Source: Spartobacteria bacterium LR76
GTDB taxonomy: Bacteria; Verrucomicrobiota; Verrucomicrobiia; Chthoniobacterales; Terrimicrobiaceae
Direction: 5' to 3'
Length of the DNA: 64,000 bases
NCBI GenBank assembly: GCA_003054655.1
Contig: QAYZ01000011.1
Coordinates: 62,001 to 126,000 of the forward strand
Positions 8,992 to 17,942 of the stretch are shown here, piece by piece. The notes beneath the pieces are model-generated. The model ran no database searches. It saw only the letters and a list, made by a program, of their open reading frames with translations, and was not told the DNA's origin. The position numbers and the translations under genes were made by a program. Numbering within the stretch: position 1 is the stretch's first letter; every line of letters begins with the position of its first letter.

Positions 8992-10338
8992 TTAACCGGG
9001 TGAGTCCTTTTTCTGGGCGGCTTCGTAGAGGGAGCGCCAGTAGTCGAGGCGTTCCTTGATGCGTTTTTCCAGGCCGTTCTCGGTGGGTTCGTAGTAGGTG
9101 CGGCCCTCGGGGAGGTAGGCCTGCGGGACGTAGGCACCCTCGTAGTCGTGGCTGTATTTGTAGCCTTCGCCGTGGCCGAGGTTTTTTGCGCCTTTGTAAT
9201 GGGCGTCGCGGAGGTGGGTGGGGACGGCGAGAGTGCGGCCTTCGCGGACCTCGGTGAGCGCCTTGCCGATGGCGGTGGTGCAGCGGTTGCTCTTCGGCGC
9301 GGTGGCGACGTAGATGGTGGCGTGGGAAAGAATGAGCTGCGCCTCGGGGAGGCCGACGAATTCGATGGCCTGGAGCGCCGACGTCGCGACGACGAGGGCA
9401 TTGGAATCCGCCATGCCGACATCCTCGCTGGCGCAGATGATGATGCGGCGGGCGATGAAGCGGATGTCCTCCCCGGCATGCAGCATTTTCGCCAGCCAGT
9501 AGAGGGCGGCGTCGGGATCGGAGCCGCGCATGCTCTTGATAAAGGCGCTGATGGTGTCGTAGTGCGCGTCGCCGTCGCCATCGTAGACGACGGCTTTTTT
9601 CTGGATGCTCTCCTCCGCGACGGAAAGGGTGATGTGGATGACGCCATCCGGTCCGGGCGGGGTGGTGCGGGCGGCGATCTCGAGGGCGTTGAGGCACTTG
9701 CGTCCATCACCGTCGCTCACGGTGGCGAGGTGGCGGGCGGCGCTGTCGTCGAGGCGCACGTCGAACGTTCCCAGCCCGCGCTCGTCGTGCAGGGCGCGCT
9801 GCATCATCTCGAGGAGGTCGTCGGTGTTGAGCGGTTCCAACTGGAAGACCTGGGAGCGCGAGACGAGCGGGCTGTTGACGTAGAAAAAGGGATTGTGCGT
9901 GGTCGCGCCGATGAGGCGGAGCAGGCCGCTCTCCACATCGGGGAGCAGTACGTCCTGCTGGGCCTTGTTGAAGCGGTGGATCTCGTCGATGAAGAGGATT
10001 GTCTTCGCGCCGCCATTGCGCAGGCGGTTCCCGGCGGTGGCGACGACGCGGCGGATGTCGCCGACATTGCTCTCCACGCCGCTGAGGCGCTCGAAGTGGG
10101 AGTTCGTCGAGGCGGCGATGATCTGGGCGAGGCTGGTTTTGCCTGTTCCCGGCGGGCCGTAGAGAATGACGGAGCTGATGCGGTCGGCCTCGATGGCGCG
10201 GCGCAGGAGCTTGCCCTCGCCGAGGATGTGCCGCTGCCCGACGTAGTCATCCAATCCCCGCGGCCGCATGCGGGTGGCGAGCGGTGCGTCGATCGGACTG
10301 GCCTGCGTCTCGGGCTCTGTCCGGAAAAGGTCGTCCAT
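8992..10338 (-). CDS. rarA: Replication-associated recombination protein A (RarA/MgsA)
   Basis: This 448-residue AAA+ ATPase acts at stalled replication forks and belongs with the clamp-loader/RuvB clade. Motifs are the N-terminal RPRGLDDYVGQRHILGEGKL, Walker A YGPPGTGKT (about residue 55), Walker B TILFIDEIHRF, sensor 1 IGATTHNP and sensor 2 region. The C-terminal MgsA tetramerisation domain has RIIICASEDVGMADSNALVV and GEGYKYSHDYEGAYVPQAYLP. Length matches the family. It is divergent from the universal stress protein gene. Confidence 0.95.
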   Translation of the reverse strand: MDDLFRTEPETQASPIDAPLATRMRPRGLDDYVGQRHILGEGKLLRRAIEADRISSVILYGPPGTGKTSLAQIIAASTNSHFERLSGVESNVGDIRRVVATAGNRLRNGGAKTILFIDEIHRFNKAQQDVLLPDVESGLLRLIGATTHNPFFYVNSPLVSRSQVFQLEPLNTDDLLEMMQRALHDERGLGTFDVRLDDSAARHLATVSDGDGRKCLNALEIAARTTPPGPDGVIHITLSVAEESIQKKAVVYDGDGDAHYDTISAFIKSMRGSDPDAALYWLAKMLHAGEDIRFIARRIIICASEDVGMADSNALVVATSALQAIEFVGLPEAQLILSHATIYVATAPKSNRCTTAIGKALTEVREGRTLAVPTHLRDAHYKGAKNLGHGEGYKYSHDYEGAYVPQAYLPEGRTYYEPTENGLEKRIKERLDYWRSLYEAAQKKDSPG

Positions 10339-10458
10339 GCCCCACTATAACAAAACCGTCCGCGCTCAACAGCAGATCGCGCATGGCGATGCAATCAGCG
10401 GGGCCGCGAGATGCGAAAAATAGTGAGCAACCCCCTGAAACCTGCTATTTCTTTTTCC

Positions 10459-10914
10459 ATGAAAACCCTCCTGGTGCCGGTTGATTTCAGCGAGTCGACG
10501 AATCTTTTGGTGGAGAAGGCAGGGGCCATCGCAGGGGAGCTGGGCGCACGTGTCGCACTGCTGCACGTGACGGAGCCGATGGCGTCGTATGTGCCCGTGG
10601 GCGCGTCGATGGACGTGCTGACCCCCACGCCGCCGCCGACCGAGGTGCTGGATGTCTCGATATTGCAGGAGCGGATCGATGCCCTGGTGTCCGACTTGAG
10701 GGCCAAAGGGCTTCAAGCTGATGGGAAGGCCATATCCGGCCTGGCGGTGGACGACATCCTCGACCAGGCCGCGGTGGAAAAGGCGGACTACATCGTGCTC
10801 GGCTCGCATGGGCACGGGGCGCTATTTCATCTCTTCAGCGGCAGTGTGGTGACCGGCGTGCTGAAGCGTGCGACCTGCCCGGTCATCGTAGTGCCGGTGC
10901 GGCGGGAGAGCTGA
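10459..10914 (+). CDS. Universal stress protein (UspA family)
   Basis: This 151-residue protein is one Usp domain: N-terminal strand MKTLLVPVDFSESTNLLVEKA, the central 'VDDILDQAAVEKADYIVLGS' segment, and the nucleotide-binding C-terminus GSHGHGALFHLFSGSVV...CPVIVVP (G-2X-G-9X-G-[S/T] pattern of ATP-binding Usps). It was started at ATG 10459, where the fold begins; an upstream in-frame ATG at 10411 adds 16 residues unlike the family. A single-domain cytoplasmic stress protein, expressed divergently from rarA. Confidence 0.9.
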   Translation: MKTLLVPVDFSESTNLLVEKAGAIAGELGARVALLHVTEPMASYVPVGASMDVLTPTPPPTEVLDVSILQERIDALVSDLRAKGLQADGKAISGLAVDDILDQAAVEKADYIVLGSHGHGALFHLFSGSVVTGVLKRATCPVIVVPVRRES

Positions 10915-10961
10915 ATTTCTCCAGCAACGGGAAGTTTTCCCGGCTCAGGGACTCTCCGGGC

Positions 10962-11004
10962 AAAAAAAAGCCTGCGGATCGCGATGGCAATCCGCAGGGC
11001 TTGA
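10962..11004 (-). terminator. Rho-independent terminator of the H1-like gene
   Basis: A 9-bp perfect stem (CCTGCGGAT 10971-10979 with ATCCGCAGG 10990-10998) can extend by a few pairs with one bulge. On the minus strand it is followed by a run of eight T. It lies 22 bp after the stop of the minus-strand gene ending at 11026, the classical arrangement. It may also limit read-through from the convergent stress protein gene. Confidence 0.85.
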
Positions 11005-11025
11005 AAGCCTGGCTTTCGTATCAGG

Positions 11026-11541
11026 TTATTTCTTCTTCGCGCGGGCCTTGGGAGCCTTTTTGGCCTTGGGCGTACGGGCGGAGCGCTTCGCTGCCTTGGG
11101 AGCGGGAGCTGCTTCGACAGGAGCCGAGGCCTCGGGCTTGGAGCCGTTGTGGCCGTTGAGGCGGAAGATGCCGGGGCCGACCTTCTGGATTTCCTTGATG
11201 GTCTTGCCCGTGGTGGCAAACCAGACGTGGATGTTGCCGGGCTTGACGCCGAGGCTGGAGGCGAGGTCCTTCACGGCGACTCCGGCTTCACCGGCGGCCT
11301 GGAGCGTGTCGAGGATGAACCCCTTGATGGCTCCGCGCTTGCCGTTGGCGGCCTTGGCCGGGCGACCGGCCTTGACGACCGAGGCCTTGCGGCCGGGCTT
11401 GATCGAGACGGCGGCGGAAGGGCTGGCCTTGAGGGCTGCGCTGAGGCGCGCCTCGATAGCTTCCAATTCTGCGGTTAGCTTTTCACGTTTCTCTGCCAGG
11501 CCAATTAGCTGGCGGAGTGTTGCGACTGATGGTGTTGGCAT
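11026..11541 (-). CDS. Winged-helix protein with histone H1-like Lys/Ala/Pro tail
   Basis: This 171-residue protein has an N-terminal coiled helix (residues 5-40, RQLIGLAEKREKLTAELEA). A basic linker rich in K, G and R follows, then a small winged-helix-like domain (about 62-120: GAIKGFILDTLQAAGEAGVA and the VWFATTGKTIKEIQKVGPG wing). The last 45 residues consist almost only of K, A, P and R. Such tails are typical of bacterial histone H1-like nucleoid proteins. I infer DNA binding and nucleoid organisation. Start ATG 11541 was chosen; an ATG at 11622 would add 27 residues of no family likeness. A strong terminator follows. Confidence 0.65.
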   Translation of the reverse strand: MPTPSVATLRQLIGLAEKREKLTAELEAIEARLSAALKASPSAAVSIKPGRKASVVKAGRPAKAANGKRGAIKGFILDTLQAAGEAGVAVKDLASSLGVKPGNIHVWFATTGKTIKEIQKVGPGIFRLNGHNGSKPEASAPVEAAPAPKAAKRSARTPKAKKAPKARAKKK

Positions 11542-11809
11542 GGCGGCGTTTATACGGATATTTTTTCCGGTTGCTAGCGGTTCTTTATCCATCATCGGAC
11601 GGGACTCGTGGAAAGGATGCATTTTTTTAGCGAATTTCGAAAATGATATCCTGTATGCATCTGATCCGTCCGAACCTTGATATCAAGAGGCTCGACGGGC
11701 GAATAGGGAAAGTTTCTCCCGGTGTTAAGCGCGGGAGGGGAGGGGGTGTGAAACCTGTTACGCGGGCTGGATTGCTATCGGAGCCGGCTGATTAGCCTAA
11801 CAGGCCCCG

Positions 11810-12514
11810 TTACGTGTCGATACGTGGCAGCGGGCGCTTGTTGGCGGCGCGGAAGAAGTTGCCAAAGTGCTTTTTCAGCGCCTCGGTGAAGCTCAAATAA
11901 CGGCCCTCCGGCACGCCGCCCCGGCGGATGGCGGCGAGGAGGGCGGGTACGCTTAGCTCGTCCATTTCAAAGGCGGTGCAGCTTACACCGATGGCGGAAG
12001 CATGGTGGGCATCGCTGGCGGCGGTCATGGAAAGGCCTCGTTTCGTGGCGTAGGCGGCAGCGTGGTCGTTGTATTTGCGCGAGGATACGGCGGCGTTGAA
12101 GACCTCGATGGCGTGAATGTCCATCGTATCGAGCACCTCGGTGCAGATGCCGCTGCGCCAGCGGTCGTAGGGATGGGCAGGGATGGCGATGCCGCCCATA
12201 TCATGAATCGCGGCGGCGACGGCGGCGGCGGGCTGGCCCTGGAGCTTCGGCAAGATCGCGCCGATGCAGAGCAGATGCCCGTCGGCGGTGGAGACCTCGA
12301 CCCCAGGAACGACGAGGAAGCCGTCCACGGGTTGGCCATCGGCGCGCTCCAATCCTTTCTCGCGGAGATATTTATGAACCTCGCACGAGTCGTGGTCGGT
12401 GATGGCGATGCCGCTCAGGCCGCGGGCTTTGGCCTTGGCGATGAGATCCTCGGGCGCGTCCGCAGCGTCGGCGGAGTAAAAAGAATGGCAGTGGAGATCG
12501 AAGCGGTAGCGCAT
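11810..12514 (-). CDS. PHP domain metal-dependent phosphoesterase
   Basis: This 234-residue protein is a PHP domain of the YciV/TrpH type. Metal-site motifs in order are DLHCHSFYSADA (motif I), ITDHDS (motif II), VVPGVEVST, IPAHPYDRW and the C-terminal SDAHHASAIG. Relatives are 5'-3' RNA/DNA exonucleases or 3',5'-nucleotide phosphatases acting with Mn or Fe/Zn. The start at ATG 12514 is where the domain begins; the frame stays open upstream only because it crosses the DUF1802 gene on the other strand. The two genes are divergent with a 27-bp gap. Confidence 0.85.
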   Translation of the reverse strand: MRYRFDLHCHSFYSADAADAPEDLIAKAKARGLSGIAITDHDSCEVHKYLREKGLERADGQPVDGFLVVPGVEVSTADGHLLCIGAILPKLQGQPAAAVAAAIHDMGGIAIPAHPYDRWRSGICTEVLDTMDIHAIEVFNAAVSSRKYNDHAAAYATKRGLSMTAASDAHHASAIGVSCTAFEMDELSVPALLAAIRRGGVPEGRYLSFTEALKKHFGNFFRAANKRPLPRIDT

Positions 12515-12541
12515 AGGACAAATATCATTTCGTTTTGACGG

Positions 12542-13117
12542 ATGCACACTGTAAAGCATGAATATCCGAACTATATGAGCGCAGCCTTCAAAGAATGGGC
12601 CGTGGTGTGTGAGGCCCTCGGCAGCGGACGCCAGAGCGTGATCATCCGCAAGGGTGGGATCGCCGAGGGGCGGGAGGGATTTGCCTTCCGCTTCAACGAG
12701 TTTCTGCTTTTTCCCACCTGGTTCCACGAACAACTGGGCAAGACGATCCTGCCCGAGGGAACACCGGTTCCCGACGAGCCGGGCGAGGATCTGGAAATCC
12801 GCTACCTCGCGACGGTCGAGTGGACGCAACTCGTGACCGACTGGCCCATGGTACAGAAGCTCAAGGATTACCACATCTGGCAGGAAAACGTGCTGGAGGA
12901 GCGTTTTCACTATGATGACCTCAAGGGCGTGCATGTCGCCTTTGTGCGCATTTACCGGCTGGAACCTGCGCTGAAGCTGAAAAACGAGAAGAAATACGGC
13001 GGCTGCCGGTCCTGGCTCGACCTGCCGGACCTCGATGGCAGCGCCCTCGTCTCCGTGCTCAGCGACGAGGAGCATGAGAAGCGCCGCGACGCGCTGCGCG
13101 CCTTGCTCGGACTGTAA
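12542..13117 (+). CDS. DUF1802 family protein
   Basis: This 191-residue cytoplasmic protein begins with the family pattern AFKEWAVVCEALGSGRQSVI and IRKGGIAEGREGF, followed by FLLFPTWFHEQ and a C-terminal strand/helix region. DUF1802 proteins are widespread in cyanobacteria and other bacteria; no activity is known to me. ATG 12575 (MSAAFKEW) is an alternative and perhaps better start, since the first 11 residues of the longer form are outside the domain. Confidence 0.75.
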   Translation: MHTVKHEYPNYMSAAFKEWAVVCEALGSGRQSVIIRKGGIAEGREGFAFRFNEFLLFPTWFHEQLGKTILPEGTPVPDEPGEDLEIRYLATVEWTQLVTDWPMVQKLKDYHIWQENVLEERFHYDDLKGVHVAFVRIYRLEPALKLKNEKKYGGCRSWLDLPDLDGSALVSVLSDEEHEKRRDALRALLGL

Positions 13118-13306
13118 CAGCCATTAGTAACAACTGCCGGAACGGCGGTGGTTAACAGGCCCGCCGGCCCGCCTGAAGCGGGGCTGCAGGCTGGAGAGAG
13201 GTCGCAAATCGCCTGCGGCCGGGCTGCCTGTTTGTCCGGGAATTGTCAAACTCGCGAAACCAAAGCTTGCGCGAGGGGCCTAAATTCTTCATTCCCATGA
13301 ACCGTT
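13118..13306. other. Intergenic region before the liv operon
   Basis: This 189-bp GC-rich stretch lies between the DUF1802 gene and livK. It holds several small inverted repeats (for example ACTGCCG GAA CGGCGGT near 13137) and a CTCGCG...CGCGAG pair close to livK. A promoter for the liv operon is expected here, but I could not define one. Confidence 0.35.
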
Positions 13307-14461
13307 ATGAAAATTTTGCGCTTCGCCGGGATCGTGCCGTTGATCGGGTTGCTCGCAGGCTGCGGGAGCGGTGCTCCCTCGGCGAAGATCGGCCTTAACG
13401 TCGAGCTGACCGGGGAAATGCCCGCCGTCGGCGCATCGGCCAAGAACGCGGCGGAGTTGTTTATTAGTCAACAAAACGCTGCGGGCGGCATTCCGATCGG
13501 CGACCAGAAGGTGCCCCTTGAACTGGTGATCGGCGACAACGCCGCCAAGGCCGACCAGGCGGCAGCCGTGGCCAACAAGCTCATTGTTCAGGACGATGTG
13601 CTGGCAATGGTCGGACCAAATGCGAGCGCCTGCGCCATTCCTGCCTCGGAAATCGCCGAGGCGCTGAAGTGCCCGATGATCTCGCCCTGGTCGACGAATC
13701 CGAAGACGACGATCGACGTAACGACGGGCAAGCCCAAGGACTATGTCTTCCGCGCGTGTTTCACCGATACCTTCCAGGCCCGGGTGCTGGCGAAATTTGT
13801 CCTGAACAACCTGAAAAAGACCTCCGCTGCCGCGCTCTACGACGTGGCCTCGGAGGCGCCGAACGGGCAGGCCAATCTCTTCCGCGAGACCTTTGAGGCC
13901 AATGGCGGCAAGATTGTGGCCTTTGAGACCTACACGACGGGCGACCGCGATTTCTCCGCGCAACTGACCAAGATCAAGGCGGCGAACCCGGCGGTGATCT
14001 TCCTCCCGTGCTACTATAATGACGTGCCGCTCATCGTGCAGCAGGCGCGCCGGCTCGGCATCACGGCGGACTTTGTCGGCAGCGACACATGGAGCACACC
14101 GGAGATCATCAAGCTCGGCGGTGACGAGATCAACGGTTCGTACTTCTGTAATCACTACTCGGCAAAAATCCTTACCGATACGGCTCGCAAGTTCATGAGC
14201 GACTACAAATCTCGGTACGGACAGGATCCTGACGACATCGCTGCGTTGACCTACGATGCCTTTGGCATTTTGACAGAAGCTATCAAGACTGCTGGGAAAA
14301 TGGATCGACAAGCGGTACGTGGCGCTCTGAGCAAGATTTCTGCCTACGACGGCGTGACGGGGTCATTCAAGTATGAGGGTTCAGGTGATCCGGTCAAAAG
14401 TGCCGTGATTCTTCAGATCAAGGATGGTCAATTCGTCTGGGTAGCCAACGCTACGCCGTAA
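13307..14461 (+). CDS. livK: Branched-chain amino-acid ABC transporter, substrate-binding lipoprotein
   Basis: This 384-residue protein has a lipoprotein signal ending LLAGC, so it is tethered in the periplasm. The rest is a type I periplasmic binding protein (Peripla_BP_6): KIGLNVELTGEMPAVGASAKNA, AGGIPIGDQKVPLELVIGDN, VGPNASACAIPASEIAE. It heads a five-gene operon with two permeases and two ATPases. Binding proteins of this family take Leu/Ile/Val but also urea, amides or other amino acids, so the ligand is open. Base composition drops sharply from about 14150 on. Confidence 0.9.
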   Translation: MKILRFAGIVPLIGLLAGCGSGAPSAKIGLNVELTGEMPAVGASAKNAAELFISQQNAAGGIPIGDQKVPLELVIGDNAAKADQAAAVANKLIVQDDVLAMVGPNASACAIPASEIAEALKCPMISPWSTNPKTTIDVTTGKPKDYVFRACFTDTFQARVLAKFVLNNLKKTSAAALYDVASEAPNGQANLFRETFEANGGKIVAFETYTTGDRDFSAQLTKIKAANPAVIFLPCYYNDVPLIVQQARRLGITADFVGSDTWSTPEIIKLGGDEINGSYFCNHYSAKILTDTARKFMSDYKSRYGQDPDDIAALTYDAFGILTEAIKTAGKMDRQAVRGALSKISAYDGVTGSFKYEGSGDPVKSAVILQIKDGQFVWVANATP

Positions 14462-14488
14462 TACATACGGGCGGAGACGACAGGAACG

Positions 14489-15364
14489 ATGGAATATTTT
14501 GCGCAGCAGGCGATCAATGCGATCCAATTGGGGGCAATTTACGCTCTCATAGCACTGGGTTACAGCTTGGTTTACGGTGTGCTCACCATGATCAATTTTG
14601 CGCATGGTGATCTCTTCATGGTGGGAGCATTTTTCTGTCTCATTATTGCGTCGCTGTTCCCGCTTCCGTTTGTTGTAATCCTTGTTTTGGTAATGCTTTC
14701 AACGGGGTTCCTTGGAGCCCTGATTGAGCGGGTGGCATACCGGCCACTCCGGAGCGCTCCCCGTGTATCGGCGATTATCACCGCGCTAGGGTGTGGGTTG
14801 GTCATTGAGAATCTTGTCTCCAGCCTTTCTCCTTATGCAAAACCGATGCCTGCCCTCTTCAGTGTAACCGGGTATAATCTTGGAGGACTCTCGATCTCTT
14901 CTCTGCAGATTTTGATCATCGGGGTGTCGATCTTACTGATGGTAGGTCTGGATTTCTTTATTCGCCGCACCTCATTTGGTATGGCGATGCGGGCGATTTC
15001 TTTTGACTCTCGAACGGTGCCGCTTCTCGGTATTCCTTTGAACAAGGTTATTTCGGTCACCTTTCTTATCGGGGCCGGCCTCGGCGGAGCAGCTGGGATG
15101 TTGTACGGATTGGCATACCCGGTCATTGCAGCTTCCATGGGCGTACTGGTTGGATGGAAGGCATTCATTGCCGCAGTCGTTGGGGGAATCGGCAGTATTC
15201 GAGGAGCTGTAGTCGGCGGTTTTATTCTTGGACTGGTGGAGGTGATGACCGTTGCTGTATTGCCCTCCACTTACCGGGATCTGATTGCTTACTCGCTTCT
15301 CCTGGTGATTCTCATATTCAAGCCCTACGGACTGTTGGGAAAGGCACCGAATCAGAAGGTCTAG
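14489..15364 (+). CDS. livH: Branched-chain amino-acid ABC transporter permease LivH
   Basis: This 291-residue inner-membrane permease of the LivH clade starts with AINAIQLGAIYALIALGYSLVYG and MINFAHGDLFMVGAF. It has eight or so membrane helices and the loop ...GGIGSIRGAVVGGFILGLVE that contacts the ATPase. It forms the pore with LivM. It lies 27 bp after livK and 3 bp before livM. Its GC content (about 50 %) is far below that of the operon's ATPase genes. Confidence 0.93.
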   Translation: MEYFAQQAINAIQLGAIYALIALGYSLVYGVLTMINFAHGDLFMVGAFFCLIIASLFPLPFVVILVLVMLSTGFLGALIERVAYRPLRSAPRVSAIITALGCGLVIENLVSSLSPYAKPMPALFSVTGYNLGGLSISSLQILIIGVSILLMVGLDFFIRRTSFGMAMRAISFDSRTVPLLGIPLNKVISVTFLIGAGLGGAAGMLYGLAYPVIAASMGVLVGWKAFIAAVVGGIGSIRGAVVGGFILGLVEVMTVAVLPSTYRDLIAYSLLLVILIFKPYGLLGKAPNQKV

Positions 15365-15367
15365 GAA

Positions 15368-16378
15368 ATGGGAAAGGTAATGGATTTCCTCAAAAAGCTC
15401 GGCGAAAATCGGGTTATACTTCCTGTGCTGCTCGTCGTTGGCTTCATCCTGACGTTGGCGATTTCCCAGTTTGCCCCCTTGGAACAGGGATTGCAGTCCG
15501 TGTTGCGCGAGTTGCATCTCAACACGTATGTCATAGCGCTGGTTGGGATTAATGTCATTCTGTGTGCCAGTCTAAATTTGGTGAATGGCTACATGGGGGA
15601 GTTCAGCGTAGGCCACGCAGGCTTCATGAGCCTTGGGGCGTATGCCTCTTCCATCGTGACAGTAAAACTGCTGCCAGACATGCCCGATGCATTGTTCTTC
15701 TTCCCCGTGATTGTCGGCGGCGTCGTGGCGGCTCTGGCGGGATTTCTGCTGGCGCTGCTATCCTTCAAGACACGTGGCGACTACCTCGCCATCATTACGC
15801 TGGCCTTTCTCATGATCGTGAAGTCGGCGCTGGAAAACATCCCGTACGTCGGCGGGCCGCGCGGCATGCTGGGCATCCCGAAGTTGACGACTCTTGCGTG
15901 GGCGTTCTTCTGGGCGGTGGTAACGATTTGGGTGCTGCGCAATCTGCTGTACTCGAAGTTTGGCCGGGCTATCGCGGCGATCCGCGAGGATGAAATCGCG
16001 GCAAATTCCATGGGAGTGAGGGTGCGTGAGGCCAAGATATTGGCCTTTTCCGTCTCTGCATTTTTCGCGGGGGTTGCTGGCGCGCTCTTTGCTCATCTTT
16101 TAGTGTTCGCGACTCCTGCTACTTTCGGCATTTTTACATCCACTGAAATCTTGGTGATGGTGTATTTAGGCGGCATTGGGTCGCTGGCGGGCTCCATCAT
16201 CGGAGCCGTGGTCTATACGCTGCTGTCGAACTGGCTTTTGCCGCTCGGCACGTGGCGCATGGTGATCATGCCGCTGATCCTGGTGCTGCTCATGCTGTTC
16301 CGGCCCAAAGGCATCATGGGATTCCGCGAGCTGCCGTGGTTCCTGCCGAAGCGCGAGGCGAGGAGGAAGGACTCATGA
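15368..16378 (+). CDS. livM: Branched-chain amino-acid ABC transporter permease LivM
   Basis: This 336-residue permease of the LivM clade has NLVNGYMGEFSVGHAGFMSLGA at about residue 70, the 'TRGDYLAIITLAFLMIV' segment and the EAA-like loop GGIGSLAGSIIGAVVYTLL. There are about nine to ten helices. It pairs with LivH. Its stop overlaps the livG start by 4 bp (ATGA). The first ~280 bp have the low GC of livH, whereas from about 15650 on the sequence returns to the high-GC style of the flanking genes. Confidence 0.93.
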   Translation: MGKVMDFLKKLGENRVILPVLLVVGFILTLAISQFAPLEQGLQSVLRELHLNTYVIALVGINVILCASLNLVNGYMGEFSVGHAGFMSLGAYASSIVTVKLLPDMPDALFFFPVIVGGVVAALAGFLLALLSFKTRGDYLAIITLAFLMIVKSALENIPYVGGPRGMLGIPKLTTLAWAFFWAVVTIWVLRNLLYSKFGRAIAAIREDEIAANSMGVRVREAKILAFSVSAFFAGVAGALFAHLLVFATPATFGIFTSTEILVMVYLGGIGSLAGSIIGAVVYTLLSNWLLPLGTWRMVIMPLILVLLMLFRPKGIMGFRELPWFLPKREARRKDS

Positions 16379-17145
16379 GCGCGCTGCTGGAGGTGCGGAA
16401 TGTCAGCCGGCACTTTGGCGGGCTGAAGGCGATCGCGGAGTGCGACTTCTCGGTGACGGAAGGCCACGCGCACGGGATCATCGGGCCGAATGGAGCAGGC
16501 AAGACGACGCTCTTCAATCTCATCACAGGCATCTACAAGCCCACGGCGGGTGAGATCGTTTTTGCGGGCGAGCGCCTCGACGGGCTGCGTCCGAGCCGCA
16601 TCGCGCTGAAGGGCATCGGGCGGACGTTTCAAAACATCCGGCTCTTCAAGCAGCTCACGGTGCTGGAGAATGTGCGCATCGCGTATGATTCGCAACTGCG
16701 GTATTCGCCGCTGGAGGCTCTGCTCACGCTGCCGCGCATGGGGCGCAACGAGGCGGAGTCCATCGCGAAAAGCAGCGCGCTGCTGGAGGCCTTCGGGCTT
16801 GGGGCGCTGAGCGACAGCCTGGCGGGCGACCTGCCGTATGGCTTGCAGCGGAAGCTGGAGATCGCGCGCGCCATCGCCTTGAAACCGCGCCTGCTGCTGC
16901 TGGATGAACCGGCGGCGGGGTTGAACTCGGGCGAGACGGCGGCGCTGACGGAATTCCTGCGCTGGGTGCGCACGGAGTACAAGGTGACGCTGCTCCTCAT
17001 CGAGCACCATATGCACCTCGTGATGGGCCTGTGTGACCGCATCACGGTGCTGGACTTTGGACAAAAGATCGCCGAGGGCACGCCGGAGGAGATCCGGGGC
17101 AACAAGCGGGTGATCGAAGCCTACCTGGGAGCCGAGGAAGAATGA
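16375..17145 (+). CDS. livG: Branched-chain amino-acid ABC transporter ATPase LivG
   Basis: This 256-residue ATPase has Walker A GPNGAGKTT (about residue 39), the Q-loop segment IGRTFQNIRLFKQLTVLENV, a modified signature DLPYGLQRKLEIARAIA, Walker B LLLLDEPAAGLN and H-loop IEHHMHLV. The Leu-Pro-Tyr-Gly signature in place of LSGGQ is usual in LivG. It starts at the ATG overlapping the livM stop by 4 bp, and its own stop overlaps livF by 4 bp. Confidence 0.95.
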   Translation: MSALLEVRNVSRHFGGLKAIAECDFSVTEGHAHGIIGPNGAGKTTLFNLITGIYKPTAGEIVFAGERLDGLRPSRIALKGIGRTFQNIRLFKQLTVLENVRIAYDSQLRYSPLEALLTLPRMGRNEAESIAKSSALLEAFGLGALSDSLAGDLPYGLQRKLEIARAIALKPRLLLLDEPAAGLNSGETAALTEFLRWVRTEYKVTLLLIEHHMHLVMGLCDRITVLDFGQKIAEGTPEEIRGNKRVIEAYLGAEEE

Positions 17146-17849
17146 ACGCACTGGAAGTCCACGACCTGACGGTTTCCTACGGAGACATCCGCGCGGTGAA
17201 GGGGATATCCTTCACAGTGAAGCAGGGTGAGATTTTCACGCTTATCGGAGCCAATGGAGCAGGCAAAACCTCCACGCTGCGCGCGCTCTCGGGCATGCTG
17301 AAGTACGGCGGCAAGGTGGTTTACCAGGGAGCGGAGATCGACGACATCGCGGCGGACAAGCGCGTGGGCCTCGGGCTGGCGCATGTGCCGGAGGGGCGCG
17401 GCATCTTTGGCAACCTGACCGTGATGGAGAATCTCAAGCTCGGCGCGTGGTTGCGCAAGGACAAGACCGGCGTGGCTGAGGACCTGGAGCGCGGCCTGAC
17501 GGCCTTTCCCCGCCTGCGCGAGCGCAAGGACCAGGCGGCGGGCACGCTCTCCGGCGGCGAGCAGCAGATGCTCGCGGTGGCGCGCGCCCTGATGAGCCGC
17601 CCGAAGACGCTCCTCCTCGACGAGCCCTCCATGGGTCTGGCGCCGAAGCTGGTGCAGGATATCTACCGCGTGGTGCGCGAGATCAACGCCCAGGGCGTGA
17701 CCATCGTGCTGGTCGAGCAAAACGCCAACCTTGCCCTCAAGATCGCCCACAGCGCGGCGGTTCTCGAAACCGGCTCGATCTCACTCACGGGCACCGGCGC
17801 GGAACTCCTCAGCGACCCACGCGTGCAGGCCGCCTACCTCGGCGCGTAG
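17142..17849 (+). CDS. livF: Branched-chain amino-acid ABC transporter ATPase LivF
   Basis: This 235-residue ATPase has Walker A GANGAGKTST, the LivF-type Q-loop region GLAHVPEGRGIFGNLTVMENL, signature LSGGEQQMLAVARALM, Walker B LLLDEPSMGLAP and H-loop VEQNANLALKIA. It is the last gene of the liv operon. Downstream comes 337 bp of repeat-rich intergenic DNA with no clear terminator hairpin. Confidence 0.95.
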   Translation: MNALEVHDLTVSYGDIRAVKGISFTVKQGEIFTLIGANGAGKTSTLRALSGMLKYGGKVVYQGAEIDDIAADKRVGLGLAHVPEGRGIFGNLTVMENLKLGAWLRKDKTGVAEDLERGLTAFPRLRERKDQAAGTLSGGEQQMLAVARALMSRPKTLLLDEPSMGLAPKLVQDIYRVVREINAQGVTIVLVEQNANLALKIAHSAAVLETGSISLTGTGAELLSDPRVQAAYLGA

Positions 17850-17860
17850 GGCAGGCGGAG

Positions 17861-17888
17861 TTTTCAGGTTTCAGTGTTCAGTTTTCAG
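17861..17888. repeat. Short TTTCAG-type degenerate tandem repeat
   Basis: Four degenerate units of the kind TTTCAG/GTTCAG stand in a row directly after livF (first 20 bases TTTTCAGGTTTCAGTGTTCA). Runs of this type are common intergenic junk-like repeats in several phyla. No function is suggested by the sequence. Confidence 0.55.
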
Positions 17889-17942
17889 ACGTCGTGGCGC
17901 GTTGCCGATGCGCAGGGAGGTAGGGTTCCCTGCTGATTCAAC

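Noticed and set aside
12515-13075. N-terminal extension of the PHP phosphoesterase frame
   Set aside because: The PHP fold begins at 12514 with DLHCHS a few residues in; the extension is antisense to the DUF1802 gene.
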